In this document: positions 35,255-47,100 of the stretch, in pieces
Numbering within the stretch: the stretch's first letter is position 1
Layout: every line of letters starts with the position of its first letter
Assembly: GCA_907163345.1 (NCBI GenBank)
Contig: CAJQUN010000130.1
Location: forward strand, 62,001 to 126,000
Source: Haberlea rhodopensis
Lineage: Eukaryota > Streptophyta > Magnoliopsida > Lamiales > Gesneriaceae
Direction of reading: 5' to 3'
Length of the DNA stretch: 64,000 nucleotides
Notes under the pieces: generated by a model
Database searches by the model: none
What the model was told of the DNA's origin: nothing
Seen by the model: the letters and a program-made list of their open reading frames with translations, nothing else
Translations under genes and position numbers: made by a program

Positions 35255-35358
35255 ATCCTCAAGTTCCTATGCCAGTCTAGGAAATTTGTCCCATTTAATT
35301 TGTCCTTCTCAAGGACCGATCGCAGTGATAAAGTGCTAGTAACGTTGTTAGTTGCCAT
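35255..35358 (-). pseudogene. copia1 gag N-terminus
   Basis: The first 30 or so codons of copia1 Gag, starting at the ATG whose complement is 35356-35358. They match the start of copia2 gag at 58940 (MATNNVTSTLSL). The reading is cut by B1 at 35255. Confidence 0.88.
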
Positions 35359-37067
35359 GGATATCTACAATATAAATATGCAAAATAAGTTTATGATTTA
35401 AATCATTTAACATGGTCTTATATTAAATGATACTCCCACTATTTTATTTGAAAAATATCAACCCTCGAAACTTTTAGTGGGCCAAGATCCATATTTCGCC
35501 TAATCTTGAGTTAGCTTTGGCTAATCGCCCAAGACTCGGTTATTTAGGTAGACAACACTTTGTCAATTACATCACATATAATTCTTGGATAGTTGGACGA
35601 ACAACACGTTGTTCAATTCATCAAATGAATTATGATCCAACCCATGCCTCTAGGTTCCCAATCCTATTGAGATAACCTAGTTAAGTCGTACCCAATTAAA
35701 GTATGACGGATATCACTTTTATCCTTTCGCGCCTTACTAAGATTGCCACGGTGCTTTGCTTTGGCAAACCCACACATGTACAATCGAAGTTATTGACGAG
35801 TACTTTTATTTGGAAGGCATCTAAAACTTAATATTTTAGAGGGATTTATTGATCTCATGATTAATTTGATAATTTAAAATATGTCCACTACATATAGTTG
35901 TATACATATCTACATATATGTGTAATACTATTATCAAACTAAAACATAAGATAAATCATGCATCAACATACATAATTAAAACGTGACATGGTTATAGCCC
36001 CTACTAATGAGTTTCTCAAGCCAATGAGAAACTCCTATGAGTCAACCTAAGGTAACTTCATAAGCACCTTCCTTTGGCTCCAATTTGTGAATGGCCTCCT
36101 CATCCCGGCACGATGCTCCATCTTCATTGATCACCATCAATAAAATAAACTACACTATTTTACAAGATATAGAATTCCTCGATTCACATTCGAGGGGAAC
36201 ACAGGGGAGGGATTACATTTAGAATAAAATAGAGAAAGGCACGACTCGCAGGTCGTATTATAAATTACAATCATTCACAAATCCTATCTAATAGGTCAAA
36301 GGGCTATAACCACGCACCATGCTCAAACAACACATAAAGCATGCATTAACATTTAATTAATTAAATTCTAAACATTTTAAATTTAATTCTAATTAAAACT
36401 GTAATATAATTTTTGAAAAATTATCGTACGCTCGGGACATCACATGCCACGAACTAAAGCGACTAAAACACGAACCACCATGGTTCGAACCAAAACCCAC
36501 GGCTGGACCAATAGTGGGCCTAGGGTTCGAAACCCTAGCCCATGGCCGAGCCATGGTCCATGCGGCGGCTTGGGTGCGGCGCTGCTAGGGTTCCAAACCC
36601 TAGCCGCCTTGCACCATGTCGATTCTATCGAGCCATCTTGCACCTTCTCAATACTTTATCGAGCCAATAGAGTTCAAAACCCTAGATAGTGCGACGGCTT
36701 GACCCATGCTCGAGCCAGGGTCCGAACCCTAGCCCTTAAGCGGCGGCCGAGAGGCTTATTTGACTAGGGTTCAAAAACCCTAGCCTCTTTGATGCGGCGG
36801 CCGAGCCATGGTGACTAGGGTTCGAAACCCTAGCACCTAGGTGGCGTCGGCCGTGAGCCTACACGAGCCAATGTTCCGGTTTTTGATCACGAATTATCAT
36901 ATATTTCGATCCGTCAATTATATCATATATATTATCATACGATGATTTTCACAAAATCGATTTTTCCATATCATATATGAAAATACAGTTTTAAATAGCA
37001 TGCAATATAAATTCTAACATGATTAAACTATTTAACCACATAAAATCCGATATGAGCCTTGTACACG
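35359..37067 (-). other. copia1 5' leader, no gene
   Basis: A 1.7-kb untranslated leader between the primer site and gag. It matches the copia2 leader but with many differences in the part nearest the primer site. It holds several telobox-bearing palindromes. No conserved frame is seen. Confidence 0.7.
36482..36833. repeat. Telobox / TTCGAA palindromes in copia1 leader
   Basis: Repeated near-palindromes of the form CTAGGGTTCGAAACCCTAG at 36520-36538 and 36815-36833, with variants at 36585-36603 and 36763-36783. Half-sites occur near 36482, 36672 and 36721. Each contains AAACCCTA, the plant telobox, and GGTTCGAAACC, which also fits the tRNA B-box consensus. Confidence 0.75.
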
Positions 37068-37079
37068 GCTCTGATACCA
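37068..37079 (-). other. Primer binding site of copia1
   Basis: The complement reads TGGTATCAGAGC, one base from the 5' LTR. It matches initiator Met tRNA. Confidence 0.9.
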
Positions 37080-37080
37080 C

Positions 37081-38594
37081 TGTAAGTAACCCCATGAGCA
37101 TACAACGCAGCGGAATAAAATTTTTGGGATTAGAAACCAGCGATCTATACATAGGGATTCATATCGGATTAGAGAATTACAAGTGTCTTACCCTTGTAGC
37201 GTGTTTGAGGCCGAATCCACGGAGCTGCACCACGTCTTACGCCTTCTCCGAGTCACTAAGCAAAACTAGATTAGTTTTGCCTCAACGGTATCCACACGAT
37301 CAAATCGAGTGAAGGGATAGTATAATATCGAGTTGCTAGACAAGATATTAAACTGGAACCAAAACACACTTTGATTCACAATCAAAATTGGCACAATATC
37401 ACTCTTCCTCTTCGGCTATCAAGAAACCGAGAGCAAGATTGAGAGGCGGCCGTGTGTGACTTTCACAAGGTGGCCGAGAGCCCTTCCTTTTGGTTGCTAG
37501 GTTTTGTTATGAAGTTGTCTTACAATTAAACTCCATGCAATCATATTAAATATGATTAATTAAAGGCTTTCTTAAAGCTTCATGGGCTTAAGCCCATGAT
37601 TTAATTAATCCTTATGATTATTAATTAAGACTCCTCTTAATTATTTAATTCATCCCATGAATTTAATTTCCCTTCTCGATTTAATCTTTTGTGCGACCCG
37701 ATAGGATCTCGTAATGTTGGCAGTGACATAAAATCTCATTTTATGTCGCAAGCATCGAGCGGTATCTAGCAACACATCGATGCTACCCAAATTACGAGAA
37801 TGTCAATGACTCGACATAACCTTTAGAACTTGTGATAATATTAACCATGTAACTTAATCCCTTTGTCCTTTGTGTTTAGATTGAACACGAGTCATGGAAT
37901 AGTCATACTCGTATATCCAATCTTTATTTCTTGATCCCCAAGTAGAACTAGAATAAACGAATAAGCTCGATATCTCATATCGACTCATTCGAGCATGGCC
38001 ATGCATTTTAGTTCTCACTTGATCAAGGGCCAAACACATCTCCTGTTATATAGGAGGGACAAATCCTATCTCGATCAGTCAACATCCCTCTACATAATTC
38101 GTAGTGTATCCAATAGTCGCCTTTATAGTATACCCTGTTACGGGTAACGTTTGACGATATCAAGATACATAACTCCTTATGTTGGGATCTCTGATGATCA
38201 CAAGTTGTAAGGATTGTATACATTATTATCACTATGAGAATTGCATATGACGATCATATAACTATCCATGTTGCATTCTCATGGTGGGTCTGTCCAGTAC
38301 ATCGTTCTCTAACATGTACCCATATGTTGATTTGATATCTCATATCAATGAACAATTCATCGATCAACATATACTAGTCTCTACGTGTTATCATTATCCC
38401 TATTCATGATAATACTTGACTAGGGACATCTTTAAGAATAATACAATATTATTCTAAGGACATTAACATATATATTAATTCACAATGCACAGTTAAAAGA
38501 ATAATATATAATAATGAATTGCCATTCATAAATCCATAAACATTGTATGTCTTAAACAATCATCTAATGACTTGTCTTAGGGCATATCCCAACA
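37081..38594 (-). repeat. copia1 5' LTR
   Basis: 1514 bp, the same length as the 3' LTR, with about six substitutions and no gap seen. It ends at 38594, followed by TSD GCCAG and the G1 pol sequence. Confidence 0.95.
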
Positions 38595-41060
38595 GCCAGG
38601 TCTCTGCCTCTCTGCCTTAACCTGCTGGCAGATCAAACACCTCTTCACAAAAGCGACGACATCAGATTTCATTCTCTTCCACCAAAACTGGCCACGCAGA
38701 TCTTTATACATCTTTTTCCCGCCTGGGTGGATGCTCAGTCTGCTACTATGAGCTCGCTCTAAGATCCCTTTACCCAGCTCCGGCGTACTCGGAACCACCC
38801 AACGGTCACCCAATCTCAAAGATCCGTCATTGGCCACTCTGAATTTCATTGGCTGACCAAGATGTACTAAAGATAACCACCTCTTAACCTCATCGTCTGA
38901 CCTCTGAGCTCTCCTGATGTTCTCATAGATATCTGGCTCAGCTAACAAGGTCGATACATACACAGGTGATGCATCAATGTCAAAATCATAGCCCAAATGG
39001 CAATAGGAGGTCATCATGGCTGACAAATGGATGACGTCCTCAGTAGAACTCCTCACTTTCCGGCTCAAAGCATCTGCTGTCAAATTAGCTTTTCCGGGAT
39101 GGTACTCGATCTCACAATCATAGTCCTTGAGTAGGTCCATCCACCTCCTCTGCCTCATGTTCAGCTCTGCCTGAGTGAATAAAAACTTGAGGCTCTTGTG
39201 ATCCGTGTAAATGGTAAACAAAGTACCATACAAGTAATGCCTCCAAATCTTCAGGGCGAAGATGATAGCCGCCAATTCCAAGTCATGAACTGGATATCTG
39301 GTCTCATGCGGCTTCAACTGCCTCGATGCATAAGCTACCACATGCTTATCTTGCATCAGAACACACCCAAGGCCCTGAAGTGATGCGTCAGTATACAGAA
39401 CAAATCTAGAGTTCTCCGTAGGGATCACTAACACTGGCGCCGTCGTCAACCGGTGCTTTAATTCCTGGAAGCTCTCCTCACAAGCTTCTGACCAAAAGAA
39501 AGGCACTCCCTTCTGAGTCAACTGCGTCAGCGGCTTGGCAATCTTCGAAAAGCCCTCGACAAAGCGTCGATAATACCCGGCCAAGCCAATAAAACTCCGG
39601 ATCTCAGGCACAGAAGTGGGGGCAGCCCACTCCATCACAGCTTCAATATTCTTGTGATCCACAGATATCCCGCTGCTCGATATGACATGCCCCAGAAATA
39701 CTACGCTGTTCAACCAGAACTCACACTTACTGAGCTTGGCATACAGTTGGTGATCTCTGAGGATCTGGAGCACTGTCCTCAAGTGTCTCACATGTTCCTC
39801 CTCGCTCCGGGAGTAGATGAGAATGTCGTCAATAAATACAATGACGAACTGATCAAGATACGGCTGAAACACCCTGTTCATCAAACTCATAAAGACTGCT
39901 GGAGCATTCGTCACGCCGAACGGCATCACTAGGAACTCATAATGTCCATATCGGGTCCGGAATGCTGTCTTCTGCACATCTTCCTCTCTGACTCGAATCT
40001 GATGATATCCGGATCTCAAATCAATCTTGCTATACACCCTGGTACCTTGCAACTGATCAAACAGATCGTCGATCCTTGGAAGAGGATACTTGTTCTTCAC
40101 TGTAGCCTTTTTCAGTTGCCGGTAATTGATGCACAACCGCATCGAGCCGTCCTTCTTCTTCACAAAGAGAACTGGTGCGCCCCAAGGCGATACGCTCGGG
40201 CGTATATATCCCTTGTCAAGGAGATCCTGCAACTGTTCTTTCAACTCTCTCAACTCAGCCGGTGCCATCCTATAAGGTGCACGAGAGATAGCGGATGTCC
40301 CTGGCAACAGCTCGATCCCAAACTCAACTTCCCTAGCCGGTGGGAACCCAGGGATCTCTTCTGGAAACACGTCAGCAAATTCTGCTACCACTGGTACATC
40401 CTCAATTCTTAGTTCTTTATTCTTCCCAGACGTGTCCACGGTATAAATGAGATAGCCCGTGTGGCCACGTTCCAACAACTGAGTCATCTTGATCGCTGAA
40501 ATCAACGGAATCTTCGCACAAGAACCGTTGCCATAGAAGGTCCACTGACTGCCCAACTCAGGTCTGAACTTCACTGTCCTCTGCCGGCAATCTACCACTG
40601 CCTGATATCTGTTCAGAACATCAATGCCCAAGATGCAGTCGAAGTCCGACATACCCAACACAATCAAGTCTGTCCTTAACTCGTTGCCCTCAAAATAAAT
40701 GAGGCAGTATGCCATGAACTGATCAGCTACGACATTTCTTCCAGTGGGTGTCGAGACCAAAAGAGGCGTGGGTAAAGAAGACGTGCGCATATGGTGTCTT
40801 TCCACAAAACCCACCGATACAAAAGAGTGGGAGGCACCTGTATCGATCAAAATAAAAGCAGGGTACATAAATAAATGACACGTACCGGCGATCACCTCCT
40901 CTGGGGCTGCCTGGGCCTGCTCTCTAGTCAGCGCATACACCTGTCCCTGGGGCGGTCCCACTGTCTGACCTCCCGATGGTCGAGGCCCAAACTGCTGCCT
41001 CTGCTGCACTGTCCTATCCTCAAATCTCAGGCCGGTTGCCCTGAAACTCTGACTGTGCTC
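38595..41060 (-). pseudogene. G1 pol, 5' part: protease, reverse transcriptase, RNase H, integrase zinc finger
   Basis: A long open minus-strand frame (from 41279, of which roughly the first 80 codons overlap gag out of frame). Counting from that upstream Met: protease DTGAS at 146-150, reverse transcriptase FVKKKDGSMRLC near 372 and active site VFIDDIL at 481-487, RNase H Asp in YTDAS near 631 and YTDHKS near 693, and integrase HHCC residues His844, His851, Cys881 and Cys884. The frame runs into the copia1 LTR after ERQRPG; the continuation is at 20821. No internal stop is seen. Pol is out of frame with gag because of one extra base near 41043. This is the best preserved gypsy pol in the window. 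Confidence 0.93.
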
Positions 41061-42027
41061 CCCGGGTGGGGCAATACCGAGCGATGTGGCCCATCTTGCC
41101 ACAGCTATAACAGGCAGGGCACTTGCTTGAAGAATGTGGCCCTCCACAATTGTCGCACCTCGGCTCTCCCGGCCTATTCCCTTGTGAAGACCCTCGATTG
41201 GCCGACCAATTCTTCTTGTTATCCTGTTTCTGACCAAAGTACTTCTTTCCACCAAACCGTGAAGATGAAGAGGCACCACGAGGTTTAAATGGCTCTCCTC
41301 GGGGCCTCAAGCTGTCATTTGATTGCCTCTGTTGTGGTACTTGTGGTGGCATAGCATTAGGGTAAGCTCCCACTCCAAGCTCGGCAAGCTCCGCCCTTGT
41401 GAGAGCATCATCAAAAGAAGTTGGGTTATTGGTGATAACCCGGTCATAGAGCTCCGGTCGCAACCCCTTCATAAAATTTCTCATCTTTGCGTGCCCATTG
41501 GTGGCAATGTGGGGAACATACCTCAGCAACGAAGAGTACCGCGTGGCATAGTCTGACACTATCATGTTCCCCTGTTTCAAACTTGTAAATTCGTCCTCCT
41601 TCGTCTGTATCGCCGCTGCGGAGAAGTACCGGTTCAGAAACCGGGTCCTGAAGAGTGTCCAATCAATCACAGTACCTAGTGCTCTTAGCTCCAATACAGT
41701 GCCCCTCCACCACATGAGAGGTTTCTTTGCTAACTGAAACTCCGCCAGCCTCAGCCAAGCTGTAACAGCACAAGGAGCCGATACAAAGATATGTTCAAGT
41801 CTTTCCAACCACTCTTCAGCCTCCTCTCCGGACTCTATCCCCTCAAACCGGGGCGGATGGTAAGACAGAAACTGAGTCAAGTTAATCTCACCGGGTAGCA
41901 ATAACTGAGCTACTGGTTCCAAGCCTACTGCTGGTGGAGGTAGAGGGTTCACTTGACCAATACTAGCGTTAACACTGCCCACATCACCGACCTCTTCGTT
42001 CAGATTCCCCGCATTCATAGCAGCCAT
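41020..42027 (-). pseudogene. G1 gag with two zinc knuckles
   Basis: A 335-codon frame starting at 42027 after the primer-site leader. It has an N-terminal Pro-rich stretch, the retrotransposon Gag core (FLSYHPPRFEG, AEEWLERLEHIF, WLRLAEFQLAKKPLMWW, YFSAAAIQTKEDEF, LRPELYDRV), a basic Ser-rich linker, then CDNCGGPHSSSKC and CYSCGKMGHIARYC. It ends GNRPEI-stop. In G2 the equivalent codons run on toward pol, and G1 has one more base there, so the stop is a frameshift product. A programmed frameshift is possible but less likely, because G2 reads through without one. Confidence 0.9.
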
Positions 42028-42221
42028 GCTGTAACACAGATGTTAACAACAATTCCAAGACAATATATATGTTATGCCGTTAGATAACAGTAATGATATA
42101 AGCACGTTAGTATAACAGGATATACATCAATATGCACCACATGCATAAACATGCTTCAAGTAAGCACCTAGCCAATCATGCTAAGGCTACCCTTCACTCG
42201 TTCCCGGGTTCTCTAACCACT
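42028..42221 (-). other. G1 leader between primer site and gag
   Basis: About 190 bases without a reading frame of interest. It resembles the G2 leader (52954-53141), sharing GCCGTTAGATAACA and CTACCCTTCACTC words. Confidence 0.65.
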
Positions 42222-42233
42222 GCTCTGATACCA
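42222..42233 (-). other. Primer binding site of G1
   Basis: The complement reads TGGTATCAGAGC, 4 bases from the LTR edge at 42238. Confidence 0.9.
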
Positions 42234-42237
42234 CTAA

Positions 42238-43060
42238 TGTAAGGACCCTAATCCTTAAGTGCGGAATCAAGGCATAATAGAGCTATCATAATAATCAGAG
42301 TGTAAAAGAACGTGTTGAGTTTATGAGCTTAAGCATTACATGCCAAAAATAAGGACTACTAAAATGGATTAATTACATTCCAATCAAAAGAATGTGTTTA
42401 ACTATAGTTCAAGCTACTCCTAGAGTAGACACTATAGGAAGCAATCCCGTCCTTCAAGTCCCAAAAGCATCCTCAACAAGCTCACCATCTCAACCCGTCT
42501 AGCCCTTCTATCATGCCAAACGTGTACCTACAAGGACAACCCCCAAACATGAGCAATAATAATCATTCATATTCAACACAATATGAAGATAAAGCGTAAA
42601 TGCATAATCATAATAAAACACTTCCTGTTTTTCCCATGCATTTCAAATGCTTCCCGTTTGGTTGTCCCTGTACCATAACTCATGAGTATAATCAATAGAT
42701 TATTTTTAATGGTCTAAACATGTCATGACACAATACCATCTCATCAATATCAAATACTGGTCACCATTCCCTAGTCTGTCCATCACAATGTATTTTAATG
42801 CCCCTCGCTAATTTACATATAGGCGGCATAGGATAACCTCGCTTCAATGGAATGCGGGACTCCCACCCCTCGCCTCACATTGAGCGGCAAATACCCTTTC
42901 CTCGCCCTATATGATAACCACGCTCAAATGTGACATGCGGCGCTCCCACCCCTCGCTTCACATTTAGCGGAACCAAACAAATAGCGGCAAGCATTAAAAT
43001 CATCAAGGGATGACCACGACTCATGGGATGTGCACCAATAATCATCATATGCATCTATAA
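42238..43060 (-). repeat. G1 5' LTR, partial
   Basis: The element-sense 3' end of the 5' LTR (823 of 2044 bp). It matches 17606-18420 with about seven substitutions and one 1-base gap by eye. It is cut at 43060 after GCATCTATAA by B2; TATAA (43056-43060) is the candidate TSD, and its partner lies beyond the window. Confidence 0.9.
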
Positions 43061-43358
43061 TGTGATGACCAGGGATTATAGATGTTAATCCCGTGGTGTT
43101 AAAACTCCCTAAAGTTGTTTACGTAGCGATTTGGAGTTTAATCGCGATGTTGGGCCTTCTGGGCTTGTTTATTTGAGATTGTATTCTCATTACGGTGTAA
43201 AACCTAAGAGTTGGGTTTTTAATGTGTCTCGGAATCTCGGGTGCTTATGTGAGCACCGGTAGGGGGTTTTGGGGTTAGAGAGAGAGTTTTTGAAAACAGA
43301 TGATTTTTAATGAATCACGATGTATTTGTGGGGCTATTAGTTTTTCGGGGTATTTTGC

Positions 43359-43366
43359 TATAAATA
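43359..43366 (+). promoter_or_regulatory. TATA box of B2 LTR
   Basis: TATAAATA at this site is kept in the solo LTR (9550-9557) and both B1 LTRs (28431-28438 and 34920-34927, complements). A CT-rich stretch follows about 55 bases on, as in many plant 5' UTRs. It implies a short U3 of about 330 bp and a very long R-U5. Confidence 0.65.
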
Positions 43367-44500
43367 CCAGTTGAACCCGAGAATTTAATGAAAAAATTAC
43401 ATTTCAGCCCTCCAACCCACCTCTCTCTCTCTCCCCGCCGATCCCGTCTGCCCAGCCCCCATCCGCGCGCAAAAACGCTTCGCCCGCCGCCGCCGTTCGG
43501 CGCGTGCGACCCGCCGCCGGCTTCGTCTCGTCAAGGCGCAGCTATCCCCTCCGGCAATTTGAAGTTTCGTCGCGTTTTGAAGTCGGATTTTGCAGGTAAG
43601 CGTCGATCCCCAATTTCTAGGGTTCTTCGATTTTCGTCCGATTTCCTTCCGATCTTCGTATGGGTAGCCTCCCTTACCCCTTTTGCATCCCTCTCATGTT
43701 ATTCCCTGCTAAATTCGGTGGTATTGTGTTCGAATATAAGGATTGGTGTTCGAAATTTGTGGATTTTGGTTCGAATTTCATGCTGTTGAGGGGTTTGAGT
43801 TCGAAATTTGGGGGTTTTGGCTATGGGTTGATGATTCACGTTAAGGATCGTTTATTTCATGTTTTAGATGATTTATGATGCTTGGTTGGGTTCGAATTGT
43901 GATGCTAGGGTTCGAATTATTGAAGGTGTTCTTGGGCAATTTTTCGATATGTCGCATTCGTTTTCCCTCCCTGCATGTACCCTGCCCCGGGTCTTTTAAA
44001 TGTTTAATTGTCGTGTGTTGACAATATTTTGAGGGTTATGGATGTGCTTGAGCATGGGTTACATGTTCGTAAATAATTGTGAATTATTTATCGTGTTAGC
44101 ACATCGTTGACATGGAACTCGAGCAAGGTTTGGCTCGGACTTCGAGGATTAAGGTACGTTTAGCGTACGAGCATAGCTTAAATGATGTTTTATAAGTATG
44201 ATGCATGATTTAAAATACATGAAATGTTTTACTATGATGGCACCGGGACTTGGTTACGTTATTTTGATTCACATGGTGAAATGCTTGGTGCCGCTATGAA
44301 GCGAGCAAATGATGGGTGTGGTCGCTACGGAGCGAACACCAGTAGTATGACGCTACTTTGAAGTAAGAAATGAAAATGTGGTATTGATTAGATATCTAGG
44401 ATATCTGTATTTTATTCCCTATTGGTAATGAATAGGAACAGAGACGTAGTTAATCAGAGAAGTGATTAACTAGTATCGGAAGTTAAGGAAATCTCAATAT

Positions 44501-44620
44501 GATATCTAGAATTATGATAATTGCTAGATAAAGAAAGATGTTATGAAATGTTGTTATTGAGATATCTAGAATTATGATAATTGCTAGATAAAGAAAGATG
44601 TTATGAAATGTTGTTAATTC
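44501..44620. repeat. Tandem duplication of about 60 bp in B2 LTR
   Basis: The segment ATATCTAGAATTATGATAAT and the roughly 40 bases after it occur twice in tandem. The solo B LTR has one copy (near 8255-8310, complement), so this is a local duplication in B2. Confidence 0.8.
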
Positions 44621-45538
44621 GAAACTGGTTAGGGTTAACCAATATGATGATTAACTGCATATTCAGGATTTGATGATTTATCTGTTTTGAGAACAGGGTT
44701 ATTACAGGAGTACGCGAGGATGAGGATGATACCATCCAGGAAGTGTCACATATGTTCCACAATATTTACATTTTCGTAAATTATGTATTATGTCATTATG
44801 ATTATGAAATTGTGGAATTGGTATGCTCACCCCGTTGGGGGCTGTCTCTGTTGGGGGCAGGTGAACAGGTACATCGATGGCTTTGGAGATGAGCTCGAGC
44901 TGTTGATTGGATGTACTCTCAGGATCGTGGTACCAGGGCTTGATGGAGCACGGTATCGTATAGAGTACCTATATATATATATATACCCATGATGGTTATA
45001 CACATATTTATGATGCTCGCATGTGAGCACGATTATACTTGTTTATGGGTTGTATATAAAGGCATGAGCCTTTCTCTCTTTCATTCTATGTTGCATGCAA
45101 TTAGAGGTAGAATTGCTAAAGGTTATGAGAGTCATTGGTGTATTGTGGGTGTTGAAACCCACTTTTGTTGCCATATGTGGTGTCTTCCCTGGCTGGGAAT
45201 TTACTTGATATTGCTGCATTCTGATGAGTATTATGTTTTCCCTGGCCGGGAATTATGTTATGTGTTGTACTTTTATTTCGGGATAGCTCTATTTATGGGG
45301 AGACTCTGCCCAAATTTTTATAAAAGTCCACAATGTAAAAAGTGATGTAATGGGCGAACTCTATGAGTCTCTTGTTGTTAGGATGATGAACTTATAACAT
45401 TGTATGTTAAAGAAAACTTTGTAATTGCCATTCAATGGTAAAGTATCATCTGAGTTTCCCGAATGATTTTATGGAAAGCATGTGCCACACATAATGATTA
45501 ATACACTAATCAAGGGTTAAGTATATGGGGTCCTTACA

Positions 45539-46055
45539 TTAGTGGTATTAGAGCAGTGGTTGCTCATTGGGGCTGTTGAGGGCCTAGGAAGTTATTGATA
45601 GCACATATTTATGCATGATGGCATTAATGTTATACGACATGACTAATTGTTTATGTGCTTATATGATATGAAAAGTGGTATTGCTAACCATTGTGGTTGC
45701 AGGAATCGTGTGGAACACGATAGGATGGCATTAATAGCGATGTCTAACATTCTATATGCTACGTGCCAAGGAACCTGATTTTGGAAGAAAATCAGGGAAA
45801 AGAAAGATATGATGTATTGTCTGAGGACAGACTGGGTAGACAACCGACAGTGGAATACTTCGGTATGGTCTCAATTATTATTGAATATACTAATGCGTTT
45901 GTTCATGTAATGTTCAAGCAAGGAAGGTACGTAAGAAACGTACGGGCATCAAACGGTAACATATTCTTAAACTATGACTTTGCATTGATTGCATAAGTGT
46001 TTATGATGATGTTTATGATGATGATGTTTACGATGATGTTTACGATGATGATGAT
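45539..46055 (+). other. B2 internal region, leader side, no gene
   Basis: It starts with a primer site carrying one mismatch (TGGTATTAGAGC, 45543-45554). Then follows a leader matching A (11431-11694) and B1 (32436-32705), and a GTACGTAAGAAACGTAC palindrome (45927-45943) followed by GGGCATCAAACGGTAAC. A GAT-rich stretch ends at 46055, where G2 is inserted. Confidence 0.75.
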
Positions 46056-46597
46056 TGTGAGACCCCGTTATCACATCAAGTCACTAAGGTGCAATTTAGA
46101 GAACTAAACATTCATGTGAATATATCAGAGTAACGTATCGTGTTGATTAACCTGAGCTTTAGAGATTACAGTACCAAAATATTTCAAAAAGGAATAACAC
46201 AATTCCTACAAAGGCACTACATTATAGTCTTACTCTACCCAGTAGAAGCTATACAAAATTTCTCTAATCATGCTAATCCTGTAGCACTCCTTACAGCTCA
46301 GCAAATCAACCCCGACCCTGGTTCTCGTCAACAAAAGCACCTACAAAGACAACCCCCAACACGTGAGCATAAAACAATTCATATTCAACATAATATGAAA
46401 GTAAGGCATAAATGCACAATCCTAAATACAAGCACTTCCTGTATTTTCCTGCATTTATAACGCCCAATGGTTGTCCCTGTACCATAGTTCATAATAAAAC
46501 ACATTATATGAATGTATGGCTTTACAAATGAATGTCATGACATTTCCTCTTTTTCTTGAGTCAGTCATCATCAGTTATTTTAATGCTTTCTTAATCT

Positions 46598-46725
46598 CAA
46601 CAAGCGGTATCGCATACACGCTTCATCATACTAGCGGTATCTCTTCCTCGCTTAGTATGGTATACCTCGCCTCCATGTGCCAGCGAGCCTCCCCCCACCC
46701 GCTCCACATGCGCAGCGGTAAAGCA
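46598..46725. repeat. Hairpin array in G2 3' LTR
   Basis: Five to six inverted repeats with perfect 4-5 bp stems: AAGCG/CGCTT, TAGCG/CGCTT (one mismatch), CTCGC/GCGAG and CCGCT/AGCGG. The other LTR has the same array at about 53701-53828, and B1 has it at about 31955-32075. Confidence 0.75.
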
Positions 46726-47100
46726 TAAGCATTAAAACCTTAACTGTGATCGCCCTGACTCGTGGAATACACCTCTTTATCCCACATCACAATATGCAAC
46801 AACAATGCATAATATGCAACACAATGCATAATAACATGTATCATAATCTTAATGCATCACATTGCATTCATCATGCGTCACACAGACAAACATAAGTACA
46901 TGTTACCGTTGGGATGCCCGTACGTCGCTTACGCACCTTTCCAAAATGTGGTGTGTTGCAGGACTCTATCCCCTGCGCTGTGTAGCTACCTGTGAAGGCT
47001 CTACACCAGTGTACAACACAATATTAGATGTCTCATTACAATCCAATATCAAAACTTTAACAAAATATAACAAATTATATTTTTTCAACATTCTGGGTCT

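Larger units (their letters stand above)
20822..38594 (-). mobile_element. copia1: Ty1/copia retrotransposon in G1
   Basis: LTRs of 1514 bp each (20822-22335 and 37081-38594) with about six differences by eye, flanked by TSD GCCAG (20817-20821 and 38595-38599). The order gag, protease, integrase, reverse transcriptase, RNase H read on the minus strand is that of Ty1/copia. Its gag is split by B1 at 26214/35255 with TSD ATCCT. Near-identical LTRs indicate a recent insertion, yet the coding region has several stops and frameshifts. A second copy of the family, copia2, lies at 55988 onward. Confidence 0.95.
17606..43060 (-). mobile_element. G1: Ty3/gypsy element split by copia1 and B2
   Basis: A minus-strand gypsy element with its 3' LTR at 17606-19649, pol 3' part 19662-20821, pol and gag 38595-42027, leader and primer site to 42233, and the start of its 5' LTR at 42238. 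Copia1 splits the integrase region with TSD GCCAG. The 5' LTR is cut at 43060 by B2 and its remainder lies beyond the window. The candidate left TSD is ATGCT (17601-17605). Apart from the insertions, one extra base between gag and pol is the only coding lesion I see. LTR divergence over the 823 bp available is near 1%. Confidence 0.9.
43061..45538 (+). repeat. B2 5' LTR (family B, plus strand)
   Basis: 2478 bp from TGTGATGACC to GGGGTCCTTACA. It is closest to the solo LTR at 7339-9887. In order: a TATA box (43359-43366), a CT-rich then GC-rich 5' UTR-like block (43400-43600) with a splice-donor-like GCAG before GTAAGC (43592-43601), a variant GTACGT palindrome (44154-44168), small hairpins near 44290-44335, a tandem duplication near 44501-44620, and the GGGGGCTGTCTCTGTTGGGG boundary ending near 44860. 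It opens the B2 element, whose other LTR lies past the window end. Confidence 0.92.

Noticed and set aside
36482..36833. tRNA genes suggested by GGTTCGAAACC B-box-like words
   Set aside because: No A box, no cloverleaf, and the words sit in palindromes lacking the acceptor and anticodon arms.
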